From Rhodobacter sp. (GTDB taxonomy: Bacteria > Pseudomonadota > Alphaproteobacteria > Rhodobacterales > Rhodobacteraceae), in contig JACKKF010000003.1 in NCBI GenBank assembly GCA_020637555.1, forward strand, positions 62,001 through 126,000: a DNA stretch of 64,000 nt. Direction: 5' to 3'. A model generated the notes under the pieces. That model ran no database searches. It was given only the letters and a program-made list of their open reading frames with translations, and was not told the DNA's origin. This document shows, piece by piece, positions 1 to 8,789 of this stretch. The position numbers were made by a program, and so were the translations under genes. Each line of letters starts with the position of its first letter. Positions within the stretch are counted from its first letter, which is position 1.

Positions 1-943
1 GTTCGGCCTGCTTCACGATCACCTCGGCCTGTTTCATCGACGCGATGTCGATCAACTTGCCCTTGTAGGTCGTGGCGCCCTGACCGTTGGCCTTGGCCTC
101 TTCCATCGCGGCCAGAATGGCCCGGGCATCGGCCACGGCCGCGTCGGACGGGGTAAAGACCTCGTTCGCGAGTGCCACCTGCTTGGGGTGGATCGCCCAT
201 TTGCCGACCATGCCCAGCGTAGCCGAACGGCGCGCCTGGGCGCGGAAACCGTCGTCATCCGAGAAATCGCCAAAGGGGCCATCCACGGGCAGCACGCCAT
301 GGGTGCGACAGGCGGCGACGATGGCGGTCTGCGCCCAGTGCCAGGGGTCGGACCAATACTGCTGACCGTCGCGCAGCATGTAGTAATTTTCCTGCGTGCC
401 GCCGATCCCGGTGGTCTGCATCCCCATCGAGGCGGCGAAATCGGCGGCGCCCAGGCTCATGGCCTGCAAGCGCGGGCTGGACGCGGCGATTTCCTCGACA
501 TGGGCGATGCCGGCGGCGCTTTCGATGATGACCTCGAAGCTGATCGGCCGGGTGCGGCCCCTGGCGCGTTCGACCGCGGTGACCAGCGCATCGACGGCAT
601 AGACATCGGCGGCACACCCGACCTTTGGGATCATGATCTGATCCAGCCGGTCGCTGGCCTGTTCCAGCAGGTCCACGACGTCGCGATACCACCAGGGCGT
701 GTCCAGACCGTTGATGCGGACACTGAGCAGCTTGTTGCCCCAGTCGATGTCATGCGTCGCCTGGATGATGTTGGCGCGTGCCTGATCCTTGTCCGACGGC
801 GCAACCGAATCTTCCAGGTCCAGGTTGATCACATCCGCCGCCGACGCCGCCATCTTTTCGAACAGCGCCGTGCGCGATCCCGGTCCGAACAGCTGGCAGC
901 GGTTGGGGCGGGCGGGGGCAGGGGGCTGGATGCGAAAGGACAT
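1..943 (-). CDS. mcl1: L-malyl-CoA/beta-methylmalyl-CoA lyase (3' end cut by window)
   Basis: A HpcH/HpaI-CitE family lyase that cleaves (or condenses) malyl-CoA and beta-methylmalyl-CoA to glyoxylate plus acetyl- or propionyl-CoA. It reads on the minus strand from ATG at 943 and is open at the window edge after about 314 codons. Rhodobacter Mcl1 has 318 residues, so only about four are missing. Family landmarks are visible: the start MSFRIQPPAPARPNRCQLFG, the acidic stretch NLDLEDSV near residue 40, FEVIIESAAGIAHVEEIA, and the C-terminal GKWAIHPKQ. In this family the enzyme serves the ethylmalonyl-CoA pathway of acetate assimilation or glyoxylate use; no partner gene is inside the window. 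Identification is firm. The physiological direction cannot be read from sequence. Confidence 0.92.
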   Translation of the reverse strand, partial: MSFRIQPPAPARPNRCQLFGPGSRTALFEKMAASAADVINLDLEDSVAPSDKDQARANIIQATHDIDWGNKLLSVRINGLDTPWWYRDVVDLLEQASDRLDQIMIPKVGCAADVYAVDALVTAVERARGRTRPISFEVIIESAAGIAHVEEIAASSPRLQAMSLGAADFAASMGMQTTGIGGTQENYYMLRDGQQYWSDPWHWAQTAIVAACRTHGVLPVDGPFGDFSDDDGFRAQARRSATLGMVGKWAIHPKQVALANEVFTPSDAAVADARAILAAMEEAKANGQGATTYKGKLIDIASMKQAEVIVKQAE

Positions 944-1123
944 GCGGGCCTCGGGCAAGTAAATTTCGTCTGGATTGGCGCTTTGGTTATTATCTTGCGC
1001 ACAGGGATGCAAGGAGATTCTGCGCCTGCGAGGGCGCGACGTTGCGCTGCGGCGTGCCCTTCGATTGACGGCCCGGCGCCACGGGGCTATGCGGTGCGCT
1101 GGCCCTTCCAGCAAGGTATTCCC

Positions 1124-1744
1124 ATGTCCGACACCGCCGTGAAGCCCGTGAACCAGAAGATCCGCTTCTGGATCGTCCGCCTGGCCTTTCTTGCCTGTGT
1201 GCCGCTGATCGTGCTGGCGCGGCCGATCTGGGCGGACTGGGCGCTGGCCACGGCGGTTCTGCGGTCCCTGGGCACGCTGATGCTGGTGGCGGGGGTGCTG
1301 TATCGGGTCTGGGCGATCCTCTATATCGGTGGCCGGAAGAACGCCGAGGTCGTGCAGGACGGCCCCTATTCGATGAGCCGTCACCCGCTTTATTTCGGCA
1401 CCACCCTCGCGATGGTCGGCTTCGGGCTGATGCTTCAGTCGCTGGTCTTTGCGGTGCTGCTGGGGGGGCTGGCGCTGCTGATCCTGTCGGCGACGGCCGC
1501 GCGCGAGGAACGCTTTCTGCGGGCCGAGTTCGGGGCCGGATACGAAACCTTCGCCAGGCGGGTCACCACCCGCGTGCTGCCCCGGGTCGACCTGTTCCAC
1601 ACCGCCGACGTGGTGTCGTTCAAGCCCAGGATCCTGCGAACCAACATTGCCGATGCGCTGGGCTTTCTGGTGATCATCCCGCTGGTGGCCCTGCTTGACC
1701 TTCTGCACGCCTGGGGCCTGCCGACGCTGTTTTCGATCTTCTGA
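1124..1744 (+). CDS. Isoprenylcysteine carboxyl methyltransferase (ICMT)-like membrane protein
   Basis: A 206-residue integral membrane protein with about five hydrophobic segments. The central signature GPYSMSRHPLYFG, followed by an amphipathic EERFLRAEFGAGYETF segment, is the SAM-binding hallmark of the ICMT/phospholipid methyltransferase superfamily. A longer reading frame runs upstream to position 188, but it is antisense to mcl1 and has no coding signature, so I start at MSDTAVKPVNQ. The bacterial members of this superfamily methylate diverse lipids or small molecules and the substrate here is unknown. The gene is divergent from mcl1 with a 180-base gap and transcribed toward the D-glutamate genes, but 150 bases separate it from dgcN. 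Confidence 0.8.
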   Translation: MSDTAVKPVNQKIRFWIVRLAFLACVPLIVLARPIWADWALATAVLRSLGTLMLVAGVLYRVWAILYIGGRKNAEVVQDGPYSMSRHPLYFGTTLAMVGFGLMLQSLVFAVLLGGLALLILSATAAREERFLRAEFGAGYETFARRVTTRVLPRVDLFHTADVVSFKPRILRTNIADALGFLVIIPLVALLDLLHAWGLPTLFSIF

Positions 1745-1897
1745 CGGGCGCCACCGCGGGGTGCGCACGAAATTTGCGCACAAACGGTTGCTGTGTGAAG
1801 AATCTTCGCCACTTTCGGCGGTGCGGTGGTGAAATTCCAAGGACATTGCGCCCGAGGGTCGGCATTCTTGCCGGCATATCCCTCAGAGGCTGCTGTC

Positions 1898-2899
1898 ATG
1901 ATCGAAACTCCCTATCTCCTGTTCCTGGGCGATGCGCCCGACCAACTGGCCGCCAAGGTCGCGCAGGGCATCAAGGACTGGCGCCCGGAATACGCCGTGG
2001 GGCAGTTGCGCCTCGAGGGGTGCAGGGCCGACATGGGGGTGCCCGACATGACCCTGGCCGAGGCCAAGGCCGCCGGTGTGAAGACGCTGGTGATCGGCGT
2101 GGCAAATCGCGGTGGCATCATCAGCCAGACCTGGAAGAAGGTGCTGGTCGAGGCGCTGGAGGAAGGGTTCGACCTGGCCTCGGGGTTGCACAACCTGCTG
2201 CGCGACGAGGCGGATCTGGCGGCCGTGGCCCAGGCCACCGGCCGCACGCTGCACGATGTGCGCATTCCGGCGGTGAAATATCCGATCGCGAATGGCGTGA
2301 AGCGCACCGGCAAGCGGATGCTGGCGGTCGGCACGGATTGTTCGGTCGGCAAGATGTATACCGCGCTCTGCATGGAAAAGGAGATGCGCGAGCGCGGCAT
2401 GAAGGCCACGTTCCGTGCCACCGGGCAGACCGGGATCCTGATCACCGGCGGTGGCGTGCCGCTGGATGCGGTGATCGCGGATTTCATGGCCGGATCGATC
2501 GAATACCTGACGCCTGACAATGACGCCGATCACTGGGACCTGATCGAAGGGCAGGGATCGTTGTTTCATGTCAGCTATTCCGGCGTGACGCTGGCGCTGG
2601 TGCATGGCGGCCAGCCCGATGCGCTGGTGATCTGCCACGAGCCGACCCGTCCCCATATGCGTGGCCTGCCGGGCTATCAGCTGCCGTCGATCGAGACGGT
2701 GCGCGACACCGCGCTGGCCTTGGCCCGCGTCGCGAACCCGGCGTGTGTCGCGGTGGGCGTGTCGGTGAACACGCAGCACATGGCGGATGCCGAGGCCCGG
2801 GCCTATCTGGCCGAGGTCGAGGCGCGGGTCGGTCTGCCCGCGACCGATCCCTTCCGGTATGGCGCGGACAAGCTGGTGGACGCGCTGGAAAACCTGTGA
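1898..2899 (+). CDS. dgcN: DUF1611 protein, DgcN-type D-glutamate N-acetyltransferase
   Basis: A 333-residue DUF1611 protein. A P-loop-like nucleotide or CoA site, GTDCSVGKM, has its Lys at residue 152 and is followed by the conserved FRATGQTGILITGGGVPLD and by DLIEGQGSLFHVSYSGVTLAL. In marine Proteobacteria DgcN is reported to acetylate D-glutamate with acetyl-CoA, giving N-acetyl-D-glutamate that the neighbouring racemase DgcA converts to the L form. The presence here of dgcA and then a D-amino-acid transaminase makes this assignment much stronger than the domain alone. The start is the ATG before IETPYLLFLG; an in-frame ATG at 1826 would add residues unlike the family. The activity is inferred from family and context. 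Confidence 0.85.
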   Translation: MIETPYLLFLGDAPDQLAAKVAQGIKDWRPEYAVGQLRLEGCRADMGVPDMTLAEAKAAGVKTLVIGVANRGGIISQTWKKVLVEALEEGFDLASGLHNLLRDEADLAAVAQATGRTLHDVRIPAVKYPIANGVKRTGKRMLAVGTDCSVGKMYTALCMEKEMRERGMKATFRATGQTGILITGGGVPLDAVIADFMAGSIEYLTPDNDADHWDLIEGQGSLFHVSYSGVTLALVHGGQPDALVICHEPTRPHMRGLPGYQLPSIETVRDTALALARVANPACVAVGVSVNTQHMADAEARAYLAEVEARVGLPATDPFRYGADKLVDALENL

Positions 2900-2916
2900 C
2901 GGAGCCTCGGGGGGCG

Positions 2917-2997
2917 GCTGCCCCCCGATCCCCCCGCCCAAAGGGGGCCGTCTGCCCCCTTTGGAAACCCCCGAGGATATTTGGGGCACAAAGATGA
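2917..2997 (+). repeat. Interspersed hairpin-plus-core repeat, copy A
   Basis: The dgcN-dgcA spacer contains a G/C-run region, then a perfect hairpin (AAAGGGGG at 2940-2947, CCCCCTTT at 2955-2962), then the core CCCCCGAGGATATTT and GGCACAAAGATG. A second copy with the same hairpin and core lies on the other strand at 31258-31316. The hairpin could attenuate or stabilise the dgcN-dgcA transcript. The core ends immediately before the ribosome-binding site of dgcA. Confidence 0.75.
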
Positions 2998-3010
2998 GAA
3001 GGGTATGCGC

Positions 3011-3973
3011 ATGATCCGGGTCACGGCCGAGAGTTTCCGTCTGGCGGAGGTGTTCACGATCTCGCGCGGGTCGCGGACCGAGGCGAAGGTGCTGACCGTG
3101 CGGGTCGAGCGGGACGGCCTGGTCGGTTGGGGTGAATGTGTGCCCTACGCCCGGTATGGCGAGAGCCTGGACTCGGTGACCGCCCAGATCGAGGGGCTGC
3201 CTGTCGCGATCGGGCGGGACGGGTTGCAGGCGGCGCTGCCCCCGGGGGCCGCGCGCAACGCCGTCGATTGCGCCCTGTGGGACCTGGAGGCCAAGCGCGC
3301 CGGCCGGCGTGTCTGGGAGATGGCCGGTCTCGCCGCGCCGGTGCCGATGGTGACCTGTTTCACGCTGTCGCTTGACACCCCCGAGAACATGCGCGCCGCA
3401 GCGGCGAAGCATGCCCATCGACCGGTCCTGAAGATCAAGCTGGGCACGCCCGACGACATGACGCGGCTGGAGGCGGTGCGTGCCGGTGCGCCTGCCGCAG
3501 CCATCGTCGTCGATGCGAACGAGGGCTGGACCGCCGAGGTCTATAGCGATCTGGCGCCGCATCTGGTGAGGCTGGGGGTGCAGATGGTCGAGCAGCCCTT
3601 GCCGGCCGGGCAGGACGATCTGCTGGCCGAGATCGCCCGCCCGCTGCCGGTCTGCGCGGATGAGAGCTGCCATGACCGGTCCTCGCTGGCGGGGCTGAAG
3701 GGCAAGTATGACATGGTGAACATCAAGCTGGACAAGACCGGCGGCCTGACCGAGGCGCTGGCCCTGCGCGACGCTGCGCGCGCCGAAGGGTATCGCGTCA
3801 TGGTGGGTTGCATGGTCGGCACTTCGCTGGCGATGGCGCCCGCGGTGCTGGTCGCGCAAGGCGCCGAGGTGGTGGATCTGGATGGCCCCCTGCTGCTGGC
3901 CGAGGACCGGGCGACCCCGCTGGCCTATGACGCGACCGGGGTGCATCCGTCCGAGGTGGCGCTCTGGGGGTGA
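3011..3973 (+). CDS. dgcA: Enolase-superfamily epimerase, DgcA-type N-acetyl-D-glutamate racemase
   Basis: A 320-residue enolase-superfamily protein of the dipeptide-epimerase (muconate lactonizing enzyme) subgroup. The catalytic layout is complete: the KIK motif with the first Lys at residue 141, the metal ligands VDANEGW from Asp 168, VEQPLP, and CADES, and the second catalytic Lys in NIKLDKTGG. With dgcN directly upstream and a D-amino-acid transaminase downstream, the best call is the racemase that interconverts N-acetyl-D- and L-glutamate. On homology alone L-Ala-D/L-Glu epimerase would be the usual annotation, so that remains the alternative. The chosen ATG has AGAAGGG eight bases upstream; the in-frame ATG at 3005 is too close to that site. 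Confidence 0.82.
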   Translation: MIRVTAESFRLAEVFTISRGSRTEAKVLTVRVERDGLVGWGECVPYARYGESLDSVTAQIEGLPVAIGRDGLQAALPPGAARNAVDCALWDLEAKRAGRRVWEMAGLAAPVPMVTCFTLSLDTPENMRAAAAKHAHRPVLKIKLGTPDDMTRLEAVRAGAPAAAIVVDANEGWTAEVYSDLAPHLVRLGVQMVEQPLPAGQDDLLAEIARPLPVCADESCHDRSSLAGLKGKYDMVNIKLDKTGGLTEALALRDAARAEGYRVMVGCMVGTSLAMAPAVLVAQGAEVVDLDGPLLLAEDRATPLAYDATGVHPSEVALWG

Positions 3974-4033
3974 GCCCTCTTGACGGCGCCCGCGCTTGCG
4001 CCGAAGAACCGATCAAACCGAATGGAGAGCCCC

Positions 4034-4897
4034 ATGACCCGCACCGTGTATGTCAACGGCGAGTATCTGCCCGAGGATCAGGCCAAGGTGTCGATCTTTG
4101 ATCGCGCGTTTCTCATGTCCGACGGGGTCTATGAGGTGACCTCGGTGCTGGACGGCAAGTTGATCGACTTTGGCGGGCACCTGAAACGGCTGGCGCGCTC
4201 GCTGTCGGAGCTGGAGATCCGCAACCCGCTGTCGGATGACGAATGGCTGGCGATCCACCGTGCGCTGGTGGCGAAGAATGCGATCACCGACGGGCTGGTC
4301 TATCTGCAGGTGACCCGCGGCGCGCCCGGCGATCGGGATTTCGCCTGGCCGGATCCTGAAACCTGCCCGCCCACCGTGGTTCTGTTCACGCAGAACAAGC
4401 CCGGTCTGGCGGACAGCCCGGCGGCCAAGGTCGGGATGAAGGTGATCTCGATCGAGGATATTCGCTGGGGCCGGCGTGACATCAAGACGGTGCAGCTGCT
4501 GTATCCGTCCATGGGCAAGATGATGGCCAAGAAGGCGGGCTGCGATGATGCCTGGCTGGTCGAGGATGGCGCGGTGACAGAGGGGACCTCGAACAACGCG
4601 TATATCGTCAGGGGCAACCAGATCATCACGCGGCAACTGTCGAATGACATCCTTCACGGGATCACCCGTGCCGCCGTGCTGCGCTTCGCGCGCGAGGCGC
4701 AGATGGAGGTCGTCGAGCGCCCCTTCACCATCGCCGAGGCGCAGGCGGCGGACGAAGCGTTCATCACCTCGGCCTCGGCGTTCGTGATGCCGGTGGTGGA
4801 AATCGATGGCGCGGTGCTGGGCGGCGGCCAGCCCGGCCCGATCACCGCGCGCCTGCGCGAGATCTATCTTGACGAGATGCGCAAGGCGGCGATCTGA
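4034..4897 (+). CDS. D-amino-acid aminotransferase (class IV PLP fold)
   Basis: A 287-residue fold-type IV transaminase. The Schiff-base lysine is Lys 151 in DIKTVQLLYPS, and the phosphate-binding segment VTEGTSNNAYIV follows at the usual distance. The N-terminus (VYVNGEYLPEDQAKVSIFDRAFLMSDGVYEV) is typical of D-alanine/D-amino-acid transaminases and not of branched-chain enzymes. GGAGAG lies five bases upstream of the ATG. The enzyme would move amino groups from D-amino acids to 2-oxoglutarate, producing D-glutamate, which DgcN-DgcA then feed to L-glutamate metabolism. The stop codon abuts the stop of the convergent RTX gene with no intergenic space. Confidence 0.88.
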   Translation: MTRTVYVNGEYLPEDQAKVSIFDRAFLMSDGVYEVTSVLDGKLIDFGGHLKRLARSLSELEIRNPLSDDEWLAIHRALVAKNAITDGLVYLQVTRGAPGDRDFAWPDPETCPPTVVLFTQNKPGLADSPAAKVGMKVISIEDIRWGRRDIKTVQLLYPSMGKMMAKKAGCDDAWLVEDGAVTEGTSNNAYIVRGNQIITRQLSNDILHGITRAAVLRFAREAQMEVVERPFTIAEAQAADEAFITSASAFVMPVVEIDGAVLGGGQPGPITARLREIYLDEMRKAAI

Positions 4898-6598
4898 TCA
4901 GGGCGAATAGTTGGGATCGTCCCAGGGGTTATACCCCTGGGTCGTGATTTCCAGGAGGTTGCCGGGGATGCTGGAGGTGCCCTGCACCGTCAGCACCGTG
5001 TCGCCATTGACCAGGACGCGCACCGCGTTGGCGAGGGGGTCGCTCTCGACCGTCACGGTCGGTTCGGGAACGGCGACGGTCCGGTCATAGAGATCCGTGT
5101 TGTTGTAGCTCACCACCACCGAGACGCTTTCGCCCGGCTCGTAATCGGTGATCACGTCGCTGGTGCCGATCGCCGTGCCGTTGCGGAGGTCTTGCAGCGA
5201 AACGAAGCTGTCCAGCCCGGTGCCGCCGGTCATCGTCTCGCCGCTGAGGGTATCGTCGCCCGCGCCGCCATCCGCGATGCCATCGCGGCTGTCGACCTCG
5301 TCATTGCCGTCACCGCCCCGGGCGCTGGTGAGGCCATGGACGATGTCGTCGCCCGCGCCGCCATCCGCGATGTCGCCGGCGACCGTGTCATTCCCCGCGC
5401 CGCCGATCGCCGTTTCGGCGTTGACGAAATCGTCGCCGTCACCCCCGTCGCCATAGACCGTCCCGAACAGCACGTCATCGCCCGCGCCGCCGCTCACCCA
5501 GTTGCCCGCCAGCGAGTCGTCGCCGATGCCGCCGATCACGCTGTCGGCCCAGATGTCGCTGCCATGGGTGATGGCCGAGGCATCGACCAGATGGTGGCTG
5601 TTCACGCCGGCAAAGCGGATATGTTCGAAATTCGCGAAGGTCATCGGGCCGGCGCCTTGATCCACGCTGCCCGCACCGTTTTCGTCCAGGGTGATCACCG
5701 CGTCGCGCACCAGGTTCACGGTCAGCGTGTCGTCGCCCGCGCCACCCTGGACCTGGGTGCCGGCGTTGCCATCGACCGTCACATCGTCATTGCCCGCGCC
5801 CGCGTCGATCCGGTGCTGCCCCGTGCCCAGCACAAAAAGCGTGTCGTCGCCCGCACCCGAGCTGACCGAGAGCTGGTCCACCCCGGTGTCCTGGAACACC
5901 AGATAGTCATTGCCCGATCCGGTGGCGTAGCGTTCGAACCCGTCGATGCGCACCGCCTTGTAGGCGGGCAGCGCGGCGATGTGTTCCAGAACGCCTGAGG
6001 TGCTGCCCGTCAATTCGAGATGCAGGGATATGCCTGCGTCCGAAGCGTCCAGAAGATCGCTCCCTGCGCCCCCCGACAGCGAGGACTGGTCGCGGACATA
6101 ATGGCCGTTGGCGTCGACATACGAGCGATCCTCGAATCCCGCGTTCAGCATGACGGTGTCGTCGCCTTCGCCGCCCAGCAGGGTATTGATGCCGGTGCCG
6201 CCGTCCAGCAGATCGTTGCCGGTGCCGCCGTCGATGCTGTCATCGCCCGGGCCGCCATAGATCACGTCATTGCCGGCCTGACCCAGCAGCGTGTCATTGC
6301 CCCCGTGGCCGCCGATCGTGTCGTCGCCCGCACCGCCCAGAACACTGTCGTTGCCCGCGCCCGCGTCGAGGGAATCGTTGCCATCGCCGCCGTCGATCGT
6401 GTCATGGCCGGCGCCGCCCAGGATCGTGTCATTCCCGTCGTGGCCGTTCAGCAGATCACCATTGGCGCTGCCGTCGATCTGGTCGTCACCGTCGGTGCCG
6501 TCGGTGGGCGGGGTATCGTCGATCGGGGCCGCGCTGGCGTCGCCGCCGTTCAGCGCAAAAGCCAGGGCGAGGCCCAGAAACAGGAACGCGATCATCAT
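4898..6598 (-). CDS. RTX (hemolysin-type) calcium-binding repeat protein 1
   Basis: A 566-residue acidic protein built from GGxGxDxUx nonapeptide repeats. There is one dense block near residues 35-145 and a second, looser block near 350-455, with non-repeat beta-rich segments between. These repeats form a calcium-filled parallel beta-roll. The C-terminus (about residue 470 onward) starts SDVITDYEPGESV, a segment that recurs in the tandem neighbour. The N-terminus is a short hydrophobic stretch, MMIAFLFLGLALAFAL, without basic residues, so it is not a classical Sec signal and may be an anchor; RTX proteins usually leave by a type I system through the C-terminus. No type I secretion genes lie nearby. 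Function is not predictable beyond calcium-dependent surface or secreted protein. Confidence 0.88.
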   Translation of the reverse strand: MMIAFLFLGLALAFALNGGDASAAPIDDTPPTDGTDGDDQIDGSANGDLLNGHDGNDTILGGAGHDTIDGGDGNDSLDAGAGNDSVLGGAGDDTIGGHGGNDTLLGQAGNDVIYGGPGDDSIDGGTGNDLLDGGTGINTLLGGEGDDTVMLNAGFEDRSYVDANGHYVRDQSSLSGGAGSDLLDASDAGISLHLELTGSTSGVLEHIAALPAYKAVRIDGFERYATGSGNDYLVFQDTGVDQLSVSSGAGDDTLFVLGTGQHRIDAGAGNDDVTVDGNAGTQVQGGAGDDTLTVNLVRDAVITLDENGAGSVDQGAGPMTFANFEHIRFAGVNSHHLVDASAITHGSDIWADSVIGGIGDDSLAGNWVSGGAGDDVLFGTVYGDGGDGDDFVNAETAIGGAGNDTVAGDIADGGAGDDIVHGLTSARGGDGNDEVDSRDGIADGGAGDDTLSGETMTGGTGLDSFVSLQDLRNGTAIGTSDVITDYEPGESVSVVVSYNNTDLYDRTVAVPEPTVTVESDPLANAVRVLVNGDTVLTVQGTSSIPGNLLEITTQGYNPWDDPNYSP

Positions 6599-6702
6599 GG
6601 GAAACCTCGGGCACCGGCACTTGTAGAGGTCATGATCCTGCTAACCCTGGAGGAGAGTCAACGAAAACAGAATATTACGACGCATTGCCCCAGGATTGGA
6701 AA

Positions 6703-6742
6703 CAAAGAAAAACCGGGCGCGGGATTGTCCACGCGCCCGGTT
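6703..6742 (-). terminator. Rho-independent terminator of RTX gene 2
   Basis: Read on the minus strand, an 11-base perfect stem (arms 6732-6742 and 6711-6721) with a ten-base loop is followed by TTTTTCTTTG. It lies 16 bases beyond the RTX2 stop, separating the two RTX genes into independent transcripts. Confidence 0.85.
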
Positions 6743-6758
6743 GCATTCTGCACCGATC

Positions 6759-8081
6759 TCAGGCGGCCTGATCCAGTGTCACCGTCAGGTCAGTTGCCGG
6801 ATCAAAGGTCGCCCCGGCGATTCGGGCCCAGACCTCGCCGCCCACGCTGACCACGGTCTGATCGGTCACCGCGTCATAGGTCGTGACCACATCGGGCGGC
6901 GTGGCGCCGGTATAGGTCACGTTGAGTTGCAGCGAATCCTGACCCGTCGTGAAGTCGGTGATCACCGCGCCCGTGCCGGCGGTCTCGCCCAGGTGGCCTT
7001 CCATCTGGACGACATCCTGACCGTCGCCGGTCTCGATCACGTCCTCGCGGTCAGCGAGGATCGAGTCGTTCTCGGCCCCGCCAAAGAGCTGGTCGGCCCC
7101 GGCGCCACCGGTCAGATAGTCGCCGTCATCGCCCCCCCTGAGGATATCGTTGCCATCGCCGCCTTCCAGCGTATCGACCCCGGCGCCGCCTTCCAGCACG
7201 TCGTCGCCGCCGCCGCCCAGCAGCAGGTCGCCGCCGTCGTCGCCCATCAGCGTGTCATTGCCATCGTCGCCCGCCAACGTGTCGCGGCCCGCGCCGCCGG
7301 TCAGGCTGTCGGCACCGCCACCACCTTGCATGAAGTCGTTGCCATCGCCGCCATCGAGCGTGTCATCCCCGGCATCGCCGGCCAGCCGGTCGTTTCCGGC
7401 CGCGCCCATCAGCACGTCGCTGCCACCGCCGCCGACCAGCGTGTCATTCCAGTCGCCACCGTCGAGCGTGTCATCGCCGTCGCCGCCGTCCAGGCTGTCC
7501 TGGCCGCCGTTGCCGGTCAGCGAGTCATTGCCGCCGCCGCCAAAGAGCGAATCGTCCCCGGTATCGCCCGCCAGAGTGTCGTTGCCGTCCTCGCCAAAGA
7601 GCCGATCGTTGCCCTGGCCGCCGGACATCAGGTCGTTGCCGTCACCGCCGTAGAGAACGTCCCAACCCGTGCCGCCATCCAGCATATCGTCCCACGCACC
7701 GCCATTGAGCGTGTCGGCGCCCGCGCCGCCCAGCAGCGTGTCCATGCCGCCTTCGCCCCACAGCAGGTCATTGCCGCTGCCGCCATCGACCGAGTCGTTG
7801 CCGCGTTCGCCGCGCAGGAAATCGTCGCCCGCGTCGCCGGTCACGGTGTCGTTGCCCGGCCCTGCGTTCACCTCGTCGTTGCCATCCCCGGCGGCGATGT
7901 TGTCATTGCCGCCGTAACCGTTGATGAGGTCACCGTTGCCGGTTCCGGTCATCGTGTCGTCGTCGTTGGTGCCGTCGATCGGTTCGGGTCCGGGCTCGAC
8001 CGGATCCACCGGATCACTGGCCCCGAAACCACCCGCCGCCATCAGCAGCGCCAACGCAAGAAAAAGGCCAAGAAACGCCAT
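6759..8081 (-). CDS. RTX calcium-binding repeat protein 2
   Basis: A 440-residue paralogue of the downstream RTX gene. A single uninterrupted run of nonapeptide repeats covers about residues 40-345, consisting of roughly 30 copies of the GGxGNDxL type, followed by a C-terminal domain that begins GAVITDFTTGQDSLQLNV and ends TVTLDQAA. The N-terminus MAFLGLFLALALLMAAGGFG is hydrophobic and lacks basic residues, as in the paralogue, and leads into a Pro/Asp/Glu linker. The regular roll suggests a purely structural calcium-binding protein (surface layer, biofilm matrix or adhesin); no enzymatic domain is visible. Confidence 0.88.
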   Translation of the reverse strand: MAFLGLFLALALLMAAGGFGASDPVDPVEPGPEPIDGTNDDDTMTGTGNGDLINGYGGNDNIAAGDGNDEVNAGPGNDTVTGDAGDDFLRGERGNDSVDGGSGNDLLWGEGGMDTLLGGAGADTLNGGAWDDMLDGGTGWDVLYGGDGNDLMSGGQGNDRLFGEDGNDTLAGDTGDDSLFGGGGNDSLTGNGGQDSLDGGDGDDTLDGGDWNDTLVGGGGSDVLMGAAGNDRLAGDAGDDTLDGGDGNDFMQGGGGADSLTGGAGRDTLAGDDGNDTLMGDDGGDLLLGGGGDDVLEGGAGVDTLEGGDGNDILRGGDDGDYLTGGAGADQLFGGAENDSILADREDVIETGDGQDVVQMEGHLGETAGTGAVITDFTTGQDSLQLNVTYTGATPPDVVTTYDAVTDQTVVSVGGEVWARIAGATFDPATDLTVTLDQAA

Positions 8082-8305
8082 GGCACACCCCCAAAAAAGA
8101 ACTTTCGTTCACCCCGGTGCCATTGGACACAGGTTTGCGCGAGGGGGTCAAGGAAACAGGCCGCCGATCGGCGAGATTCAACTCATGGTGGAGAATTGGC
8201 AAGGGCGACGTTGCAGAATGCGACAATTTCTGTGAGCAAGATCAATATCGTTTCCACCCTGGAAACAGTCTTCCCGCACTCTGGAAACGCGCCGAATCGG
8301 GGGCC

Positions 8306-8620
8306 TCACTCGCGCTTGCCGACGTTCTCGGCAAAGCTTTTTTCAAAGGCCGCAAGCTGTGCGTCGCTGGCTTCGCGCTGGTTCTGCGCGCGCCAATCGT
8401 CATACGGCATGCCATAGACGATTTCGCGGGACTGCTCCTTGGACAGGGCAATGCCCTCGGCCGCGGCCGCTTCGCCATACCAGCGGCTCAGACAGTTGCG
8501 ACAGAACCCGGCCAGGTTCATCAGATCGATATTCTGGGCATCGGGCCGGTCCTGCATCAGGTGCTGGATCAGACGGCGATAGGTTGCCGCTTCGATGCGG
8601 GTTCGGGTGGCGTCATCCAT
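8306..8620 (-). CDS. DUF1244 family protein
   Basis: A 104-residue conserved protein of unknown function (DUF1244), found widely in Alphaproteobacteria and Gammaproteobacteria. The conserved core is MNLAGFCRNCLSRWY near residue 40, with a CRNC pair, followed by an IVYGMPYDDWRAQNQ motif. The start at 8620 is set by GGAGG five bases upstream; an ATG twelve bases earlier overlaps that site. The protein is soluble, with no signal peptide. It is divergent from pyk across about 170 bases. Confidence 0.85.
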   Translation of the reverse strand: MDDATRTRIEAATYRRLIQHLMQDRPDAQNIDLMNLAGFCRNCLSRWYGEAAAAEGIALSKEQSREIVYGMPYDDWRAQNQREASDAQLAAFEKSFAENVGKRE

Positions 8621-8789
8621 GGGGGCCTCCATTCGGTTGCTTGTCGTCAGAACTGGCGATTCGGGGCCCTGGCGTCAAGCGCACGGGAACCGTTAGCGGT
8701 ATCGACTTGCGCCGACAACGGTTGTCTGGGCGTCGCAATTGCGCGATACGGTCAGCAGCAGCCGGAAAATCCAGGGAAGGACGCGCGCC

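Noticed and set aside
4898..8081. Tandem DNA repeats that could suggest a CRISPR array or minisatellite
   Set aside because: The periodicity is 27 bases in frame with the RTX nonapeptide code; no constant repeat with unique spacers.
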